DNA of 64,000 nucleotides, taken from positions 1-64,000 of the forward strand of contig JAGARR010000006.1 of the NCBI GenBank assembly GCA_017622135.1, written 5' to 3'. This document shows, in pieces, positions 10,850 through 19,713 of this stretch. Position 1 is the first letter of the stretch, and the number at the start of each line of letters is the position of its first letter. Both the position numbers and the translations under genes were made by a program. This DNA is from Spirochaetaceae bacterium (GTDB taxonomy: Bacteria; Spirochaetota; Spirochaetia; Treponematales; Treponemataceae). The notes under the pieces are model-generated. The model was given only the letters and a program-made list of their open reading frames with translations. It was not told the DNA's origin and did no database searches.

Positions 10850-10886
10850 AATAACACTACCACATAGTGAAAATGGTAGTGCTATT
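10850..10886 (-). terminator. Probable terminator of the AT-rich lipoprotein gene
   Basis: A 13-bp stem with one wobble, AATAACACTACCA / TGGTAGTGCTATT, at 10850-10862 and 10874-10886, just downstream (in the minus direction) of the stop at 10893. The T tract after it on the minus strand is weak (AATTTAAT). Confidence 0.6.
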
Positions 10887-10892
10887 AACTTG

Positions 10893-11747
10893 TTATTCTG
10901 TTGTCAAGAAAAATTTAATATGGTTTTTCTGCTCATCAGGTAAAATTTGTCTAAAATAAAATGATAATTGTTTTTCATTATATCCTTCAATTTTAAAAAC
11001 TCGATCACAATCAGATGGTTTTAATTGCAAAAAATCATCTTTGGTCATATTATTATCATCGTTAAATTTTACGTAGACAGTTCCTGAAAATAACATCTTA
11101 TCCGTAGAAAAACCGATAAAACCTTCATACTTTATTCCATTTTCTGTATATACTACTGCCATATCCTTGCCATACTCAATTTCTATTCCATTTCTGGAGT
11201 TACTTTTGAGAGTAACTGTCGCACCTTCTTGGGATACATCGAGAACCTTGTCCACATAGGATAGTATTGCAGTTTGAGGAGATGATATCTTGATTTGATT
11301 TTCAATTACTTCTTTAGTTTCTGTATCCAGTATATTGAACTCTACTTTTTGTTTTTTTATTTTTGATGTAATTGTATAAGATTTTCCTGCTTCACAATTA
11401 AATTCAATATATTGGGAAAATATTGAAAATATAGCTCCATTATTAAAGGAAAGTCCAATCTTGTATATACCAGGATTTACAACAATTTTCTTTTTGCGTG
11501 TTGAATTAAGTACTTTATCAAGGGGTAAATTTCCCACTGGAGCATCTAGATAGTGATATTCCATTGCTTCCATAGAATCAACACGAATTGCATCGGTAAT
11601 AATGATTTCTGACAATTGTTCCAGTGGTGTATCATCAGAAATTGAACCAACCTTTATGGGTGATTTCATATTTGTAGTTTGACAAGATACCATTGTTATC
11701 ATCAGTACTACTACAAAAATTACAAGAAAAACATAATTTTTTTTCAT
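10893..11747 (-). CDS. Hypothetical AT-rich lipoprotein
   Basis: A protein of 284 residues with signal MKKNYVFLVIFVVVLMI and lipobox MVSC. The ATG at 11747 is chosen because GGAGG lies 6 nt upstream; the longer frame to 11762 contains that site. The mature part is rich in beta-prone stretches and Lys/Asn, has no motif I recognise, and ends with an amphipathic segment. Two Cys occur in the mature part (about 117 and 260). The composition is markedly AT-rich compared with ppdK and rodA on either side, which points to a different origin or weak selection. The function is unknown; it is probably a lipid-anchored envelope protein. Confidence 0.75.
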   Translation of the reverse strand: MKKNYVFLVIFVVVLMITMVSCQTTNMKSPIKVGSISDDTPLEQLSEIIITDAIRVDSMEAMEYHYLDAPVGNLPLDKVLNSTRKKKIVVNPGIYKIGLSFNNGAIFSIFSQYIEFNCEAGKSYTITSKIKKQKVEFNILDTETKEVIENQIKISSPQTAILSYVDKVLDVSQEGATVTLKSNSRNGIEIEYGKDMAVVYTENGIKYEGFIGFSTDKMLFSGTVYVKFNDDNNMTKDDFLQLKPSDCDRVFKIEGYNEKQLSFYFRQILPDEQKNHIKFFLTTE

Positions 11748-11806
11748 TTTCTTCCTCCACATATGTTCACAGTACGCAAACTATAACATACAATAAAAGT
11801 ACATGT

Positions 11807-12193
11807 CTACTTTTTCCAACTGTGCAACAAATAATAAAATGGAAAAGTTGCAACATAAGCAAAGTAAAGCTTTAATTTTCGTCGTAAAGCTTCGTTAACT
11901 AGAAAACTACTTGTGGAGATTACAATCGATGCAACTTCATCATCAGTCAACTCTTCATTCATTCCCCAAGCAATTGGATAAATAACTAACAATACACAGG
12001 GAACCAATATAATGAACCATGGATTCCATTGATAAAATCCATATCCAAGCAATACCACAAACAACAGATTGTCGATAACAGAAATGACTCTATGTGTTTT
12101 TTTATATTTTTGCGTATATTTGTGGCTTTTAAACAGGATAAAATTCATTATTATGTAGGACAATACTATACAAAAAAAAATTTTATCTGTCAT
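11807..12193 (-). CDS. Small AT-rich membrane protein, unknown
   Basis: About 128 residues with a TM segment at the N-terminus (IFFCIVLSYIIMNFILF), two adjacent segments in the middle (LLFVVLLGYGFYQW and FIILVPCVLLVIYPIAW) and a final hydrophobic stretch near the C-terminus. The linker between the middle and the end carries LTDDEVASIVISTSS. An in-frame GTG lies at 12196, but GGGAGA is 4 nt from the ATG at 12193, which is therefore preferred. It is in an AT-rich group with the genes on both sides and has no recognisable family. Confidence 0.65.
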   Translation of the reverse strand: MTDKIFFCIVLSYIIMNFILFKSHKYTQKYKKTHRVISVIDNLLFVVLLGYGFYQWNPWFIILVPCVLLVIYPIAWGMNEELTDDEVASIVISTSSFLVNEALRRKLKLYFAYVATFPFYYLLHSWKK

Positions 12194-12234
12194 CACTTCT
12201 CCCTATTTTACCAAAACAACAGTTCTACTTTTTA

Positions 12235-12642
12235 TCACACTCTGAATCGATGGTTATTATAATCGTCAACAATGGATTGTAATTTTTCCTTATTTTCATC
12301 AGAATATGGACAAGTAAATACTTCATGTGGAATGCTTCTGACATAGGCATATACAGAAAGTTCATTCTCTATAGTATTGAACATCCCTAATTTATCTTTA
12401 GTAGATGCATTTATATGTATTTCTTTTCTTTTTGAAGAACTTGGCCTTGCTCTCATATTATTTCCTAAATGGGTGTTTTTTAGAAATCTTTTTAATTCTA
12501 ATCTGGTAACTTTTAATTTCAAAAATTTAGAAAAGGAGTTGTCAAGCAATAAATCCTGCTGGTATCTTCTTTCATAGAAACCAATCGAGCTGCAGAGGAC
12601 AATCAAAAATAAAACTATTATACAAATATACGAGCTCAGCAC
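12235..12642 (-). CDS. Small AT-rich protein with N-terminal membrane anchor, unknown
   Basis: 135 residues starting at a GTG that lies 14 nt after the rodA stop, so it may be translated from the end of the mre-rodA message. Residues 4-22 form one TM helix (YICIIVLFLIVLCSSIGF), followed by a basic, mostly hydrophilic segment with HLGNNMRARPSSSKR in the middle and a C-terminal part SIPHEVFTCPYSDENKEKL. The upstream ribosome site is weak (GCGGAA). The AT-rich composition contrasts with rodA. No family was recognised; whether it really belongs to the cell-shape operon is uncertain. Confidence 0.6.
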   Translation of the reverse strand: MLSSYICIIVLFLIVLCSSIGFYERRYQQDLLLDNSFSKFLKLKVTRLELKRFLKNTHLGNNMRARPSSSKRKEIHINASTKDKLGMFNTIENELSVYAYVRSIPHEVFTCPYSDENKEKLQSIVDDYNNHRFRV

Positions 12643-12656
12643 TTTTATTCCGCTTA

Positions 12657-13976
12657 CTAACTATACACAAATTCATTCTGTTGGCGGAAATTGATTCCCA
12701 TCAGCAGGCCGATGCACAGCATTCCTGTCCACAGGGATGAACCACCATAAGAAAGGAACATCAGCGGGATTCCTGTAATGGGCATGATTCCCATCACCAT
12801 CCCCACATTCACAATGAAGTGAAAGAAGAACATGGCCAGAATTCCTGACGCAATGTAATAGCCGAAAAGGTTCTTGGAGTTCCTGATGATAGAAATTATA
12901 CGGAAGAGTATGATTAAGTATAACAAGAACACCACACATCCACCAACAAATCCCCACTCCTCAGAAAGGATGCTAAAGATGAAGTCGGTGCTCTGCTGAG
13001 GCAGGAACCGGTAGTGGCTCTGGGTCCCATTGAGGAAGCCCTGGCCAAGAATATTACCAGAGCCGATAGCAATCTTTGACTGTATGATGTTCCAGCCAGC
13101 CCCCAAGGGATCGCTGTCGGGGTCAATGAAGATGATGAGCCGCTGGATCTGGTAGGGCTTCAGCACCTTGCTGGCGGCAATGGACATGAGCAAGGCGAAG
13201 GTAGTGATGCCAAAGCAATAGGCTATCCAGTAGTAGTATTTGTTCTTGAACAATATGTAGCCCATCATGCCGATGAGGGTGATGGTTCCTGTTGCTGCAA
13301 TCACAACGAATCTGAGCCGTTGGTCTGTCAGTACACTCAGTACGGGAATGCTCCGCTGGAGAATTTCAGACTCCCACACTGGCAGCACCGTGCAGACAAT
13401 GGTCATCATGCCTGCCAGCACCACCATCAGCAGGTAGCGGATGGGAATGCCGGCCATAAAACACATCACCAGAAAGATGGGGATGTACACGCTGGCTGTT
13501 CCCAGGTCAGGCTGCAGGAGAATCAGCATCAGGGGGACACCCATGATGCACAGGGATGTGATAAAGCGCTTTCGGGGAGATACCTTGTCCGTCCGCTCGA
13601 AATACCAGGCCAGAAAGAAGATGTAGAGTATCTTGCAGAATTCCGAAGGCTGCACACCCAAGTTGCCGATTCCGAGCCAGCTCTTGGCTCCGTTTACCAC
13701 CTTTCCAAAGATGACTGTATACTGCAGCACCAGAATCATTCCGATGAAAAGCTTCGGTGCCTGTTTTACTATTTTCCTGTAATCCAAGATGGCGATGGTG
13801 GCCATGAGGATCAATCCAGTGGAACCAAAGATGATTTGGCGTACATATTCCCTAGAGACGGAGATTCCAGAGGAATTCACTCCTGACGAATAGATGAACA
13901 CCACTCCAATGGTAATCAGCAGCAGGGTGCAGACCAGAAGGATGATGTCAAATAGCTCAAATACTCTCAGTTTCAT
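12657..13976 (-). CDS. rodA: Rod-shape SEDS peptidoglycan polymerase RodA
   Basis: A SEDS-family glycosyltransferase that polymerises lipid II glycan strands with its partner PBP2. It has about 10 membrane spans in 439 residues. Recognisable parts are IYSSGVNSSG near residue 30, GAKSWLGIGNLGVQPSEFCKI (family signature around NLGVQPSE), LLQPDLGTA with the key Asp, and the C-terminal GIMPITGIPLMFLSYGGSSL. The frame extends to 14333 but that part is out-of-frame mrdA sequence; the ATG at 13976 with AGGAGAGG just before it is the start. It lies 8 nt after mrdA, last of the mre-mrd genes. Confidence 0.96.
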   Translation of the reverse strand: MKLRVFELFDIILLVCTLLLITIGVVFIYSSGVNSSGISVSREYVRQIIFGSTGLILMATIAILDYRKIVKQAPKLFIGMILVLQYTVIFGKVVNGAKSWLGIGNLGVQPSEFCKILYIFFLAWYFERTDKVSPRKRFITSLCIMGVPLMLILLQPDLGTASVYIPIFLVMCFMAGIPIRYLLMVVLAGMMTIVCTVLPVWESEILQRSIPVLSVLTDQRLRFVVIAATGTITLIGMMGYILFKNKYYYWIAYCFGITTFALLMSIAASKVLKPYQIQRLIIFIDPDSDPLGAGWNIIQSKIAIGSGNILGQGFLNGTQSHYRFLPQQSTDFIFSILSEEWGFVGGCVVFLLYLIILFRIISIIRNSKNLFGYYIASGILAMFFFHFIVNVGMVMGIMPITGIPLMFLSYGGSSLWTGMLCIGLLMGINFRQQNEFVYS

Positions 13977-13984
13977 GGCCTCTC

Positions 13985-15865
13985 CTACTCCTGTCTTCCC
14001 ACTGGGCGGGTCAGATATCGGAAGCCTAGGGAATCCACCGCCTGGTCGTAGTCCTGGTTGGCAAAGATTCCCTGCATGATGATGTTGGTGGCATAGGGCG
14101 CCCACCATTCCCACACGTTCAGTGCCTCCACCAGCACCACCGTGACAATGGTATCCTCCACGGGTCCGTCGTAGGGAGCGTAGGCAACAAACCACGAGTG
14201 CCACTGGTTCTTGTATTGGGCAACCTCGGCAGTACCAGACTTGCCGGCAATCTTCACCACCTTGTTCTTCAAGGGGAACTGGACGGTTCCATTGGTGACG
14301 GTATGCCGCATGGCATCCTTCACGGTCCGCCATACAGACTGGCTGATGTTGGACTGGTGAAGCACCTCAGGCTTTATCTCTGAAATGACATCGCCACTTG
14401 CAGGCTCACGTATCTCCTTGAGAAGGTGGGGTTTATAGATGACGCCCTCATTCACCACCATGGCAATGGCGTTGGCCATGTGCAGCGGGGTCACTGTGGT
14501 GTAGCCCTGTCCGATGGCAGCGCTGAGGGTATCTCCACCAAGCCACTTCTCGTGGTAACGGCGCTCCTTCCACTGGGCGGTGGGAATGAATCCTGCGGAG
14601 TGGCTGGGCAGGTCTATATTCAACGAGCGGCCCAGTCCGAATTCCTGGGCATATGAGGCAATCATATCGATTCCAATGTAGTCACGACCTAGGGTCCAGT
14701 AATAAACGTTGCAGGATTGAGCCAAGGCATTCTTGAGATCCATATATCCATGGCCCGGCACGCCAATGTGGCAGCGGAAGGTCCTGTCACCGTAACGGAT
14801 GAATCCAGTGCACTCCACCTTCTTCTCCGCCGGCATAGACTGCTCTGCCAGCATGGCAGCGGACATAATCACCTTGAATGTAGAGGCTGGTGGATAGGCA
14901 GCGTTGATGGCTCGGTTCAGCAGGGGGTTGTTGGCGGCATTCACCATCTTTGCATATTCCTGGGAGGAATTCTCAGAACTGAACAGGTTGGAGTCAAAGT
15001 AAGGATAAGAAACCATGGCAAGTATCTCACCAGTGGAGGGCTTCAACACCACCGCCGCCCCTACCCTGTCTCCCAGAGCCTTTTCTGCCAGTGTTTGTAT
15101 GTCTGAGTCGATGGTCAGCACCAGGTTTTTTCCCATCTCAGGACTGGTTACCGTCAGGGCATCTGACAGGAGGCGGCCACGAACGTCAACAGTGGTGGAC
15201 TCACGGCCGGGAACACCCTGTAGAATGGAGTCGTACTGCTTTTCAATTCCAGTTTTTCCTACGATGCTGGTATTGGTATAGCCCTGGTTGTACATCACCT
15301 TCAGCTCCTCGCGAGTGATGTCACCCACATAGCCCAAAATATGGGAGATGGAGCCGGTCTGTACATAGCTTCTGAGGGGCTTTGAACGCCATGAGACACC
15401 GGGAAGGTCGTTCTTATTCTCGGCTATGTTGGAAATCATGGAGAACGGTACGCTGGACTTTACCTCTATGGCGGTGTATGACTTCCTGACGTTGTCGGGA
15501 ATCTTGCTATCAATGAATTTCTTGTCTATATCGAGAATCTCCGCCAGCTTTGCGGCCACAGTGTCATACTTTCCTTGGGGAATTTCTCCGGGTATCACGT
15601 CCACGGCAAAGGAATCGGTGTTGACCACCATGGGAACTGTGGCGTTCCTGTCATAGATCTCGCCCCGCTGAGCTGGTATTGTCTTTACACGACTGGAAAT
15701 ATCCTCCGACTGCTGGCGATACACCTCCCCCTCCAGCACCTGCATGGAAAAGAGCTTCAGGGTGTAGAGAGCAAAGGAAAAGACAATCACCAGGCTCAAT
15801 ACCACCAGCTTGAAGTCCTTGTTCAGCGAGACTCCAGACTTTGTCTTCAGGTCATTCACTCTCAT
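13985..15865 (-). CDS. mrdA: Penicillin-binding protein 2 (elongation transpeptidase)
   Basis: A class B PBP of 626 residues that cross-links peptidoglycan during elongation as the partner of RodA. One N-terminal TM helix (about 19-40) anchors it, followed by the dimerisation domain with RGEIYDRN. The transpeptidase has SxxK as STFK with catalytic Ser at 328, SxN as SCN at 384-386 and KSGT at 542-545. No lipobox is present. The start codon overlaps the mreD stop by one base (TGATG), so translation is coupled. Family length is normal. Confidence 0.97.
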   Translation of the reverse strand: MRVNDLKTKSGVSLNKDFKLVVLSLVIVFSFALYTLKLFSMQVLEGEVYRQQSEDISSRVKTIPAQRGEIYDRNATVPMVVNTDSFAVDVIPGEIPQGKYDTVAAKLAEILDIDKKFIDSKIPDNVRKSYTAIEVKSSVPFSMISNIAENKNDLPGVSWRSKPLRSYVQTGSISHILGYVGDITREELKVMYNQGYTNTSIVGKTGIEKQYDSILQGVPGRESTTVDVRGRLLSDALTVTSPEMGKNLVLTIDSDIQTLAEKALGDRVGAAVVLKPSTGEILAMVSYPYFDSNLFSSENSSQEYAKMVNAANNPLLNRAINAAYPPASTFKVIMSAAMLAEQSMPAEKKVECTGFIRYGDRTFRCHIGVPGHGYMDLKNALAQSCNVYYWTLGRDYIGIDMIASYAQEFGLGRSLNIDLPSHSAGFIPTAQWKERRYHEKWLGGDTLSAAIGQGYTTVTPLHMANAIAMVVNEGVIYKPHLLKEIREPASGDVISEIKPEVLHQSNISQSVWRTVKDAMRHTVTNGTVQFPLKNKVVKIAGKSGTAEVAQYKNQWHSWFVAYAPYDGPVEDTIVTVVLVEALNVWEWWAPYATNIIMQGIFANQDYDQAVDSLGFRYLTRPVGRQE

Positions 15866-16374
15866 CAGCGGGGACTCTCCGTGCCGTCAATGAGAAATGC
15901 CGAGAACAAAGACAGGAACTTGAACATAACTGGTGCCAAAACCACATTCAGTAGAAGCTCCGCTCCAAATTCCATGGACACCAGCTCATAGGTGATGATG
16001 TCTGTAGGAAAGAAGAAAGAGATAAACTCAATGACGATAAATTTCACGAGGGTGGACACCAGCGCCAGAAGACAGGGGATGAGGATGCCCGATACATTGA
16101 TGACCGTATGGCAAAGTCCGGCAATGAAGCCCAGCAATGTTCTCAGCAAGCAGTTCATTCCCAAAGGAGCCGCCGTCAGGAAATCAAGCAGCAGGCCGGA
16201 GATAAAGCCCGCCGACTCTCCCATGAGGGAACCATTGTACACCGAAAGATACAGTACGATGAGCAACAGCAGGTCGGGCACAGCTGGCAGGAAGAGGATA
16301 TTGGAGAGTAAGGCTGTCTCCAGCAGCACGGCCACGAGCAACATGATGAAAATGGTTGTCCAACAGCGAATCAT
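15865..16374 (-). CDS. mreD: Rod-shape-determining protein MreD
   Basis: A membrane protein of 169 residues with about five hydrophobic helices, the usual size for MreD. Recognisable are LPAVPDLLLLIVLYLSVYNG and the family-typical GFISGLLLDFLTAAPLGMN. It links MreC and the cytoskeleton to the wall synthases. The start overlaps the mreC stop by 4 nt and its stop overlaps the mrdA start, which supports a coupled mreC-mreD-mrdA unit. Confidence 0.93.
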   Translation of the reverse strand: MIRCWTTIFIMLLVAVLLETALLSNILFLPAVPDLLLLIVLYLSVYNGSLMGESAGFISGLLLDFLTAAPLGMNCLLRTLLGFIAGLCHTVINVSGILIPCLLALVSTLVKFIVIEFISFFFPTDIITYELVSMEFGAELLLNVVLAPVMFKFLSLFSAFLIDGTESPR

Positions 16375-17261
16375 CTGTTGTCCCCCTCACCTGCTGACTC
16401 CAGAGACTCTGGATTCAACTCCTTCATGTCCACCACAATCACCGTCTCCAGGCGGCCGAAATCAACCACAGGAGTCAGCTCTATGTTCAGCGAGGAGTCA
16501 TAGTCCTGCACCGTGATGGTATTGATGTAACCGATGGGAATATCCTTCATGAAATTCTCGTTCTCGCCAGAAGTAACGATCAAATCACCGTACTGCAGGT
16601 CCGGCAGCACCCTCTTCTTTATATATTTCATTGACAAGGGACGATCCTCCCATCCCAATCCGCTTACCAGCCCCACGTCACGAGTGTCTTGGATGCGGGC
16701 TGAAACATTGCTCTCATAGTCGTAGATGGGCATTACCAGACTAGTGGTGTGGCCCACCTGCAGCACCTTGCCTACCAGCCCCACCAATCCATTTTGGACG
16801 GCGATCACCGGCATGTTCTTCCTGATGCCATGTCGGCTTCCCTTGTTGATGGTGAGGGTGGAATACTGGTTGTTGGGGTCACGGCCAATAATCTGGGCAG
16901 GATGATTCTTGTACTCAAATTGCTCGGTGAAGGCCAATTGCTCCTTCAGATGCTCGTTCTCCCGGCGAATCTCCGTATTGTTCCGCTGCATGTACTCGTA
17001 GTTCTCAAGTTGTTCTGTGAGACGTTGGTATTCCTCCCGCAGCACACGGATTTCCTGCACTGCGGATACCATGCCGGTAATGCCATTGAATCCCGCCCGA
17101 ACTCCCTTCTGCAGGGTGGACAGGGCCGAAAAACCCACAGTCTTGAAATTCACGATGAATCCGCCTGTGGAAAGTCCCAGCATAGTGCCGGAAATCACCA
17201 CAAGCAGAATCAGCACAAGAAGAGACGGCTTGAGACGAAGCTGAGGTTTGCGCAAGGCCAT
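16371..17261 (-). CDS. mreC: Rod-shape-determining protein MreC
   Basis: 296 residues with a short basic cytoplasmic tail, one TM helix (about 12-34), a coiled coil at about 58-105 (LREEYQRLTEQLENYEYM...ENEHLKEQL) and a beta-rich periplasmic domain with NKGSRHGIRKNMPVI and NGLVGLVGKV, typical of MreC. It scaffolds PBP2-RodA in the periplasm. It begins 8 nt after mreB ends. A charged C-terminal tail ends the protein. Confidence 0.96.
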   Translation of the reverse strand: MALRKPQLRLKPSLLVLILLVVISGTMLGLSTGGFIVNFKTVGFSALSTLQKGVRAGFNGITGMVSAVQEIRVLREEYQRLTEQLENYEYMQRNNTEIRRENEHLKEQLAFTEQFEYKNHPAQIIGRDPNNQYSTLTINKGSRHGIRKNMPVIAVQNGLVGLVGKVLQVGHTTSLVMPIYDYESNVSARIQDTRDVGLVSGLGWEDRPLSMKYIKKRVLPDLQYGDLIVTSGENENFMKDIPIGYINTITVQDYDSSLNIELTPVVDFGRLETVIVVDMKELNPESLESAGEGDNR

Positions 17262-17269
17262 GAATCCAC

Positions 17270-18307
17270 CTAGTTGTTCAGGTTGTCGTAGATGCTTCTA
17301 TCTGAGGAAATGTCCCTGAACAGCTCAAAGGCCTTTCCGGCTCCGATGGCGACACACTCCTGTGGATTGTCCACCAGCAATACCGGCACACCGGTCTCCT
17401 TGGAGATCAGTTTGGGCAGGCCCTTCAGCAGGGAACCACCACCAGTCATGATGATTCCATTCTCGATGATGTCGGAGGAAAGCTCTGGCGGTGTCTGTCC
17501 CAAGGTGCGCTTGATGACGTCAACAATCTGGGTGACAGGATCCTTCAATGCCTCCCGAACCTCCACAGAGTCAATCTCTAGACGCCGGGGAAGTCCGGTG
17601 ATGGCATCCGTTCCCTTGATTTCCATTTTCTCGATGGTCTTGTCAGCAGCGGCGTTTCCAATCTCGATCTTCAGCCGCTCGGCAGTCTGCTGACCGATAA
17701 TCAGGTTGTGGACGTTGCGGACGTGCTTGACGATGGACTCATCGAACTCATCTCCACCCAGGCGGATGGCGTTGGTGACAACCATGCCTCCCAGGGAGAT
17801 TACGGAAACCTCGGTGGTACCACCACCAATGTCGCAAACCATGTGTCCCTCAGGCTCATCGATGGGAATCTGGGCACCGATGGCAGAAGCCAGGGATTCG
17901 GCGATGCACTCCACTTCCTTGGCACCTGCCTTCACCGCCGCCTCCTCCACGGCATGTTTCTCCACCTCGGTGATACAGGTGGGAATGCCAATTTTCATGC
18001 GGGTTGACTTGAATATTTGGTGGCGAGGAATGATCTTGGAGATGAAATAGCGGATCATCTTCTCAGTGCTGGCCATGTCGGCAATGACCCCATCCTTCAG
18101 AGGCCGGATTGCCGTAATGGTCTCAGGGGTCTTCCAAAGCATACGCTTCGCCTCGGCACCTACGGCCACCACTCGGTTTGTACCACGCTCCACTGCCACA
18201 ACAGAAGGCTCATTCACAACTATTCCCTTTCCACGCACATAAATCAGGGTGTTACACGTACCCAAGTCAATTCCGATGTCTGTGGAAAACTTATCCATAA
18301 AAGCCAT
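17270..18307 (-). CDS. mreB: Actin-like cytoskeletal protein MreB
   Basis: A protein of 345 residues that forms ATP-dependent filaments on the inner membrane and guides wall synthesis. Actin-fold motifs are clear: phosphate 1 [19 protein letters not shown] near residue 12, phosphate 2 [18 protein letters not shown] near 158, and adenosine motif [14 protein letters not shown] near 287. The length is normal. The gene lies between the TPR gene (18 nt gap) and mreC (8 nt gap). Spirochaete shape also depends on periplasmic flagella, but rod elongation by MreB is conserved in treponemes. Confidence 0.98.
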   Translation of the reverse strand: MAFMDKFSTDIGIDLGTCNTLIYVRGKGIVVNEPSVVAVERGTNRVVAVGAEAKRMLWKTPETITAIRPLKDGVIADMASTEKMIRYFISKIIPRHQIFKSTRMKIGIPTCITEVEKHAVEEAAVKAGAKEVECIAESLASAIGAQIPIDEPEGHMVCDIGGGTTEVSVISLGGMVVTNAIRLGGDEFDESIVKHVRNVHNLIIGQQTAERLKIEIGNAAADKTIEKMEIKGTDAITGLPRRLEIDSVEVREALKDPVTQIVDVIKRTLGQTPPELSSDIIENGIIMTGGGSLLKGLPKLISKETGVPVLLVDNPQECVAIGAGKAFELFRDISSDRSIYDNLNN

Positions 18308-18325
18308 ATTTCTTTCTCCTAGTAG

Positions 18326-19303
18326 CTATTTATACTCAGCAAGCCTCAATTTGGCACCCTGGTGGTTCACGTCTAGACGGAGAGCCTTTCTCCATTCAGA
18401 ACGAGCCTTCACCAATTCGCCTCGGCTCTCATATATTACACCAATTCCATAGAATGCGTCAGCATAATTTGGATCTATTTCCAACATGGAGCGGTATTCT
18501 TTTTCCGCCTCCTGATAATTTTCTTCATCTAGATATATTTGACCTAGCAGAGATTTGCTCTTCAAACGGACGGAATCGTCCGATGTGCTGGTAGAGACTC
18601 TGTGCAGGTATGCCTTGGCCGCGGACAGCTGCTTGTTCTTGTAATATTGCTCGGCAATGGATAGCAGCAGCATGTCGGACTCCCGTACCAGTAGTGCCTC
18701 CGTAAAGGCGGCGATACTCTCCTCCGTGAGTCCTAAGGTGGCGTAGCTCAACCCCAGCAGCTCAGGAATATCGTCGGCTTCATAAGAGTCCTTTTTTGCC
18801 AGAGAAAGATACTTGATGGCCAAATCGCTATAATAATGATAATTCGAGAGGGTGTTCTTGTAGAAATAAGCCTTCCCCAGCATATAATGGATTTGGGGAC
18901 GTACCCTTGAGCTGGACTTTAAAGCAGCAAGACGCAGGGCATTGATGGAATTGTCCAGAAGAGTCTGAGCCTTGGTGGTGTCTGTCTGGGAAACCGCCAG
19001 ATAAAATCCCGAGTACCCTGAAAAGGCCAATGCCATGGGATGGAAGGGATCCGTGGTAAGCAGTGTGGAGGTCAGGTCATAGACATTCTGGTAGCCACCC
19101 TGCCTCCAGGACGACTCCACCTGAGCCATGCTGATGGTGTTTTGCTTTTGTTTATGAATGAAATGGAGGACTGGGATGGCCACTATGGCAGATGTCAACA
19201 GCACCACAAGACATATTACAACACGACGCAAAAACCTGCTCTTGCGTCGCACTATCCCTTGTTGTGTCATTTTTTTCTGTTTACGTACCACCCGTTTCTC
19301 CAT
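18326..19303 (-). CDS. Membrane-anchored TPR-repeat protein
   Basis: 325 residues with a very basic N-terminus (MEKRVVRKQKK), one TM helix at about 28-48 and then TPR-like helical repeats to the end. The last repeats are the clearest: LLGQIYLDEENYQEAEKEY and AFYGIGVIYESRGELVKA. It is expected to face the periplasm and act as a protein-interaction scaffold, perhaps for the MreBCD complex, since it leads that gene group. The ATG directly follows the U tract of rnpB with no ribosome site; a later ATG at 19270 also lacks one, so the start is uncertain. Confidence 0.8.
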   Translation of the reverse strand: MEKRVVRKQKKMTQQGIVRRKSRFLRRVVICLVVLLTSAIVAIPVLHFIHKQKQNTISMAQVESSWRQGGYQNVYDLTSTLLTTDPFHPMALAFSGYSGFYLAVSQTDTTKAQTLLDNSINALRLAALKSSSRVRPQIHYMLGKAYFYKNTLSNYHYYSDLAIKYLSLAKKDSYEADDIPELLGLSYATLGLTEESIAAFTEALLVRESDMLLLSIAEQYYKNKQLSAAKAYLHRVSTSTSDDSVRLKSKSLLGQIYLDEENYQEAEKEYRSMLEIDPNYADAFYGIGVIYESRGELVKARSEWRKALRLDVNHQGAKLRLAEYK

Positions 19304-19309
19304 AAAAAA

Positions 19310-19702
19310 GACAGAAAATACTGTAAGCCGGGTTCTGTCACCTGATTACGACATCAGGCATGGTCATCTATCTAGGATACAGATTTCCCTGTATCTCCAG
19401 CAGCCTACCCGTAGTTGTGAAGGAAAACCTTCATATCGGAATTGCAACTACTGCTTGGCCTTGCTCCAGATGAGGCTTGCCATGCGGCATCCGTTACCGT
19501 CTGCCCGGTGGGCTCTTACCCCACCTTTTCACCCTTACCTTGGAAACCAAGGCGGTTTGTTTTCTGTTGCGCTGGCTGTCATGGCACCGTCACCAGTACC
19601 ATGCCCGGTTGTTAACCGGCATCTTTTCCGAAGGAGCCCGGACTTTCCTCTCTCTCCGCAGCCCTTTTGAACCACGGAGACAGCGACCATATATTTTCTG
19701 TC
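19310..19702 (-). ncRNA. rnpB: RNase P RNA (class A)
   Basis: On the minus strand the RNA shows the universal core GAGGAAAGTCCGGGCTCC at about 19635-19652, the GGTAAGGGTGAAAAGG and GGTAAGAGCCCACC segments, GGAGCAAGGCCAAG, and the closing AGAACCCGGCTTAC at 19323-19336. The ends pair as P1: GACAGAAAATA at 19702-19692 with TATTTTCTGTC at 19320-19310. A run of six U follows at 19309-19304. It is the catalytic RNA that trims 5' leaders from pre-tRNA. It lies between the zinc-ribbon gene and the TPR gene on the same strand. The exact ends are inferred from the P1 pairing. Confidence 0.97.
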
Positions 19703-19713
19703 AAATTAACTAA

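Noticed and set aside
10800-12655. Prophage or insertion-element remnant
   Set aside because: There is AT-rich composition only; no transposase, integrase, terminal repeats or phage genes are visible.
13977-14333. N-terminal extension of RodA
   Set aside because: It is translated from the mrdA coding region in another frame, and a ribosome site sits just before the ATG at 13976.
19310-19702. tmRNA or other structured RNA
   Set aside because: The GAGGAAAGTCCGGGCTCC and AGAACCCGGCTTA blocks and the P1 pairing identify RNase P RNA; no tag-peptide frame or tRNA-like ends are seen.
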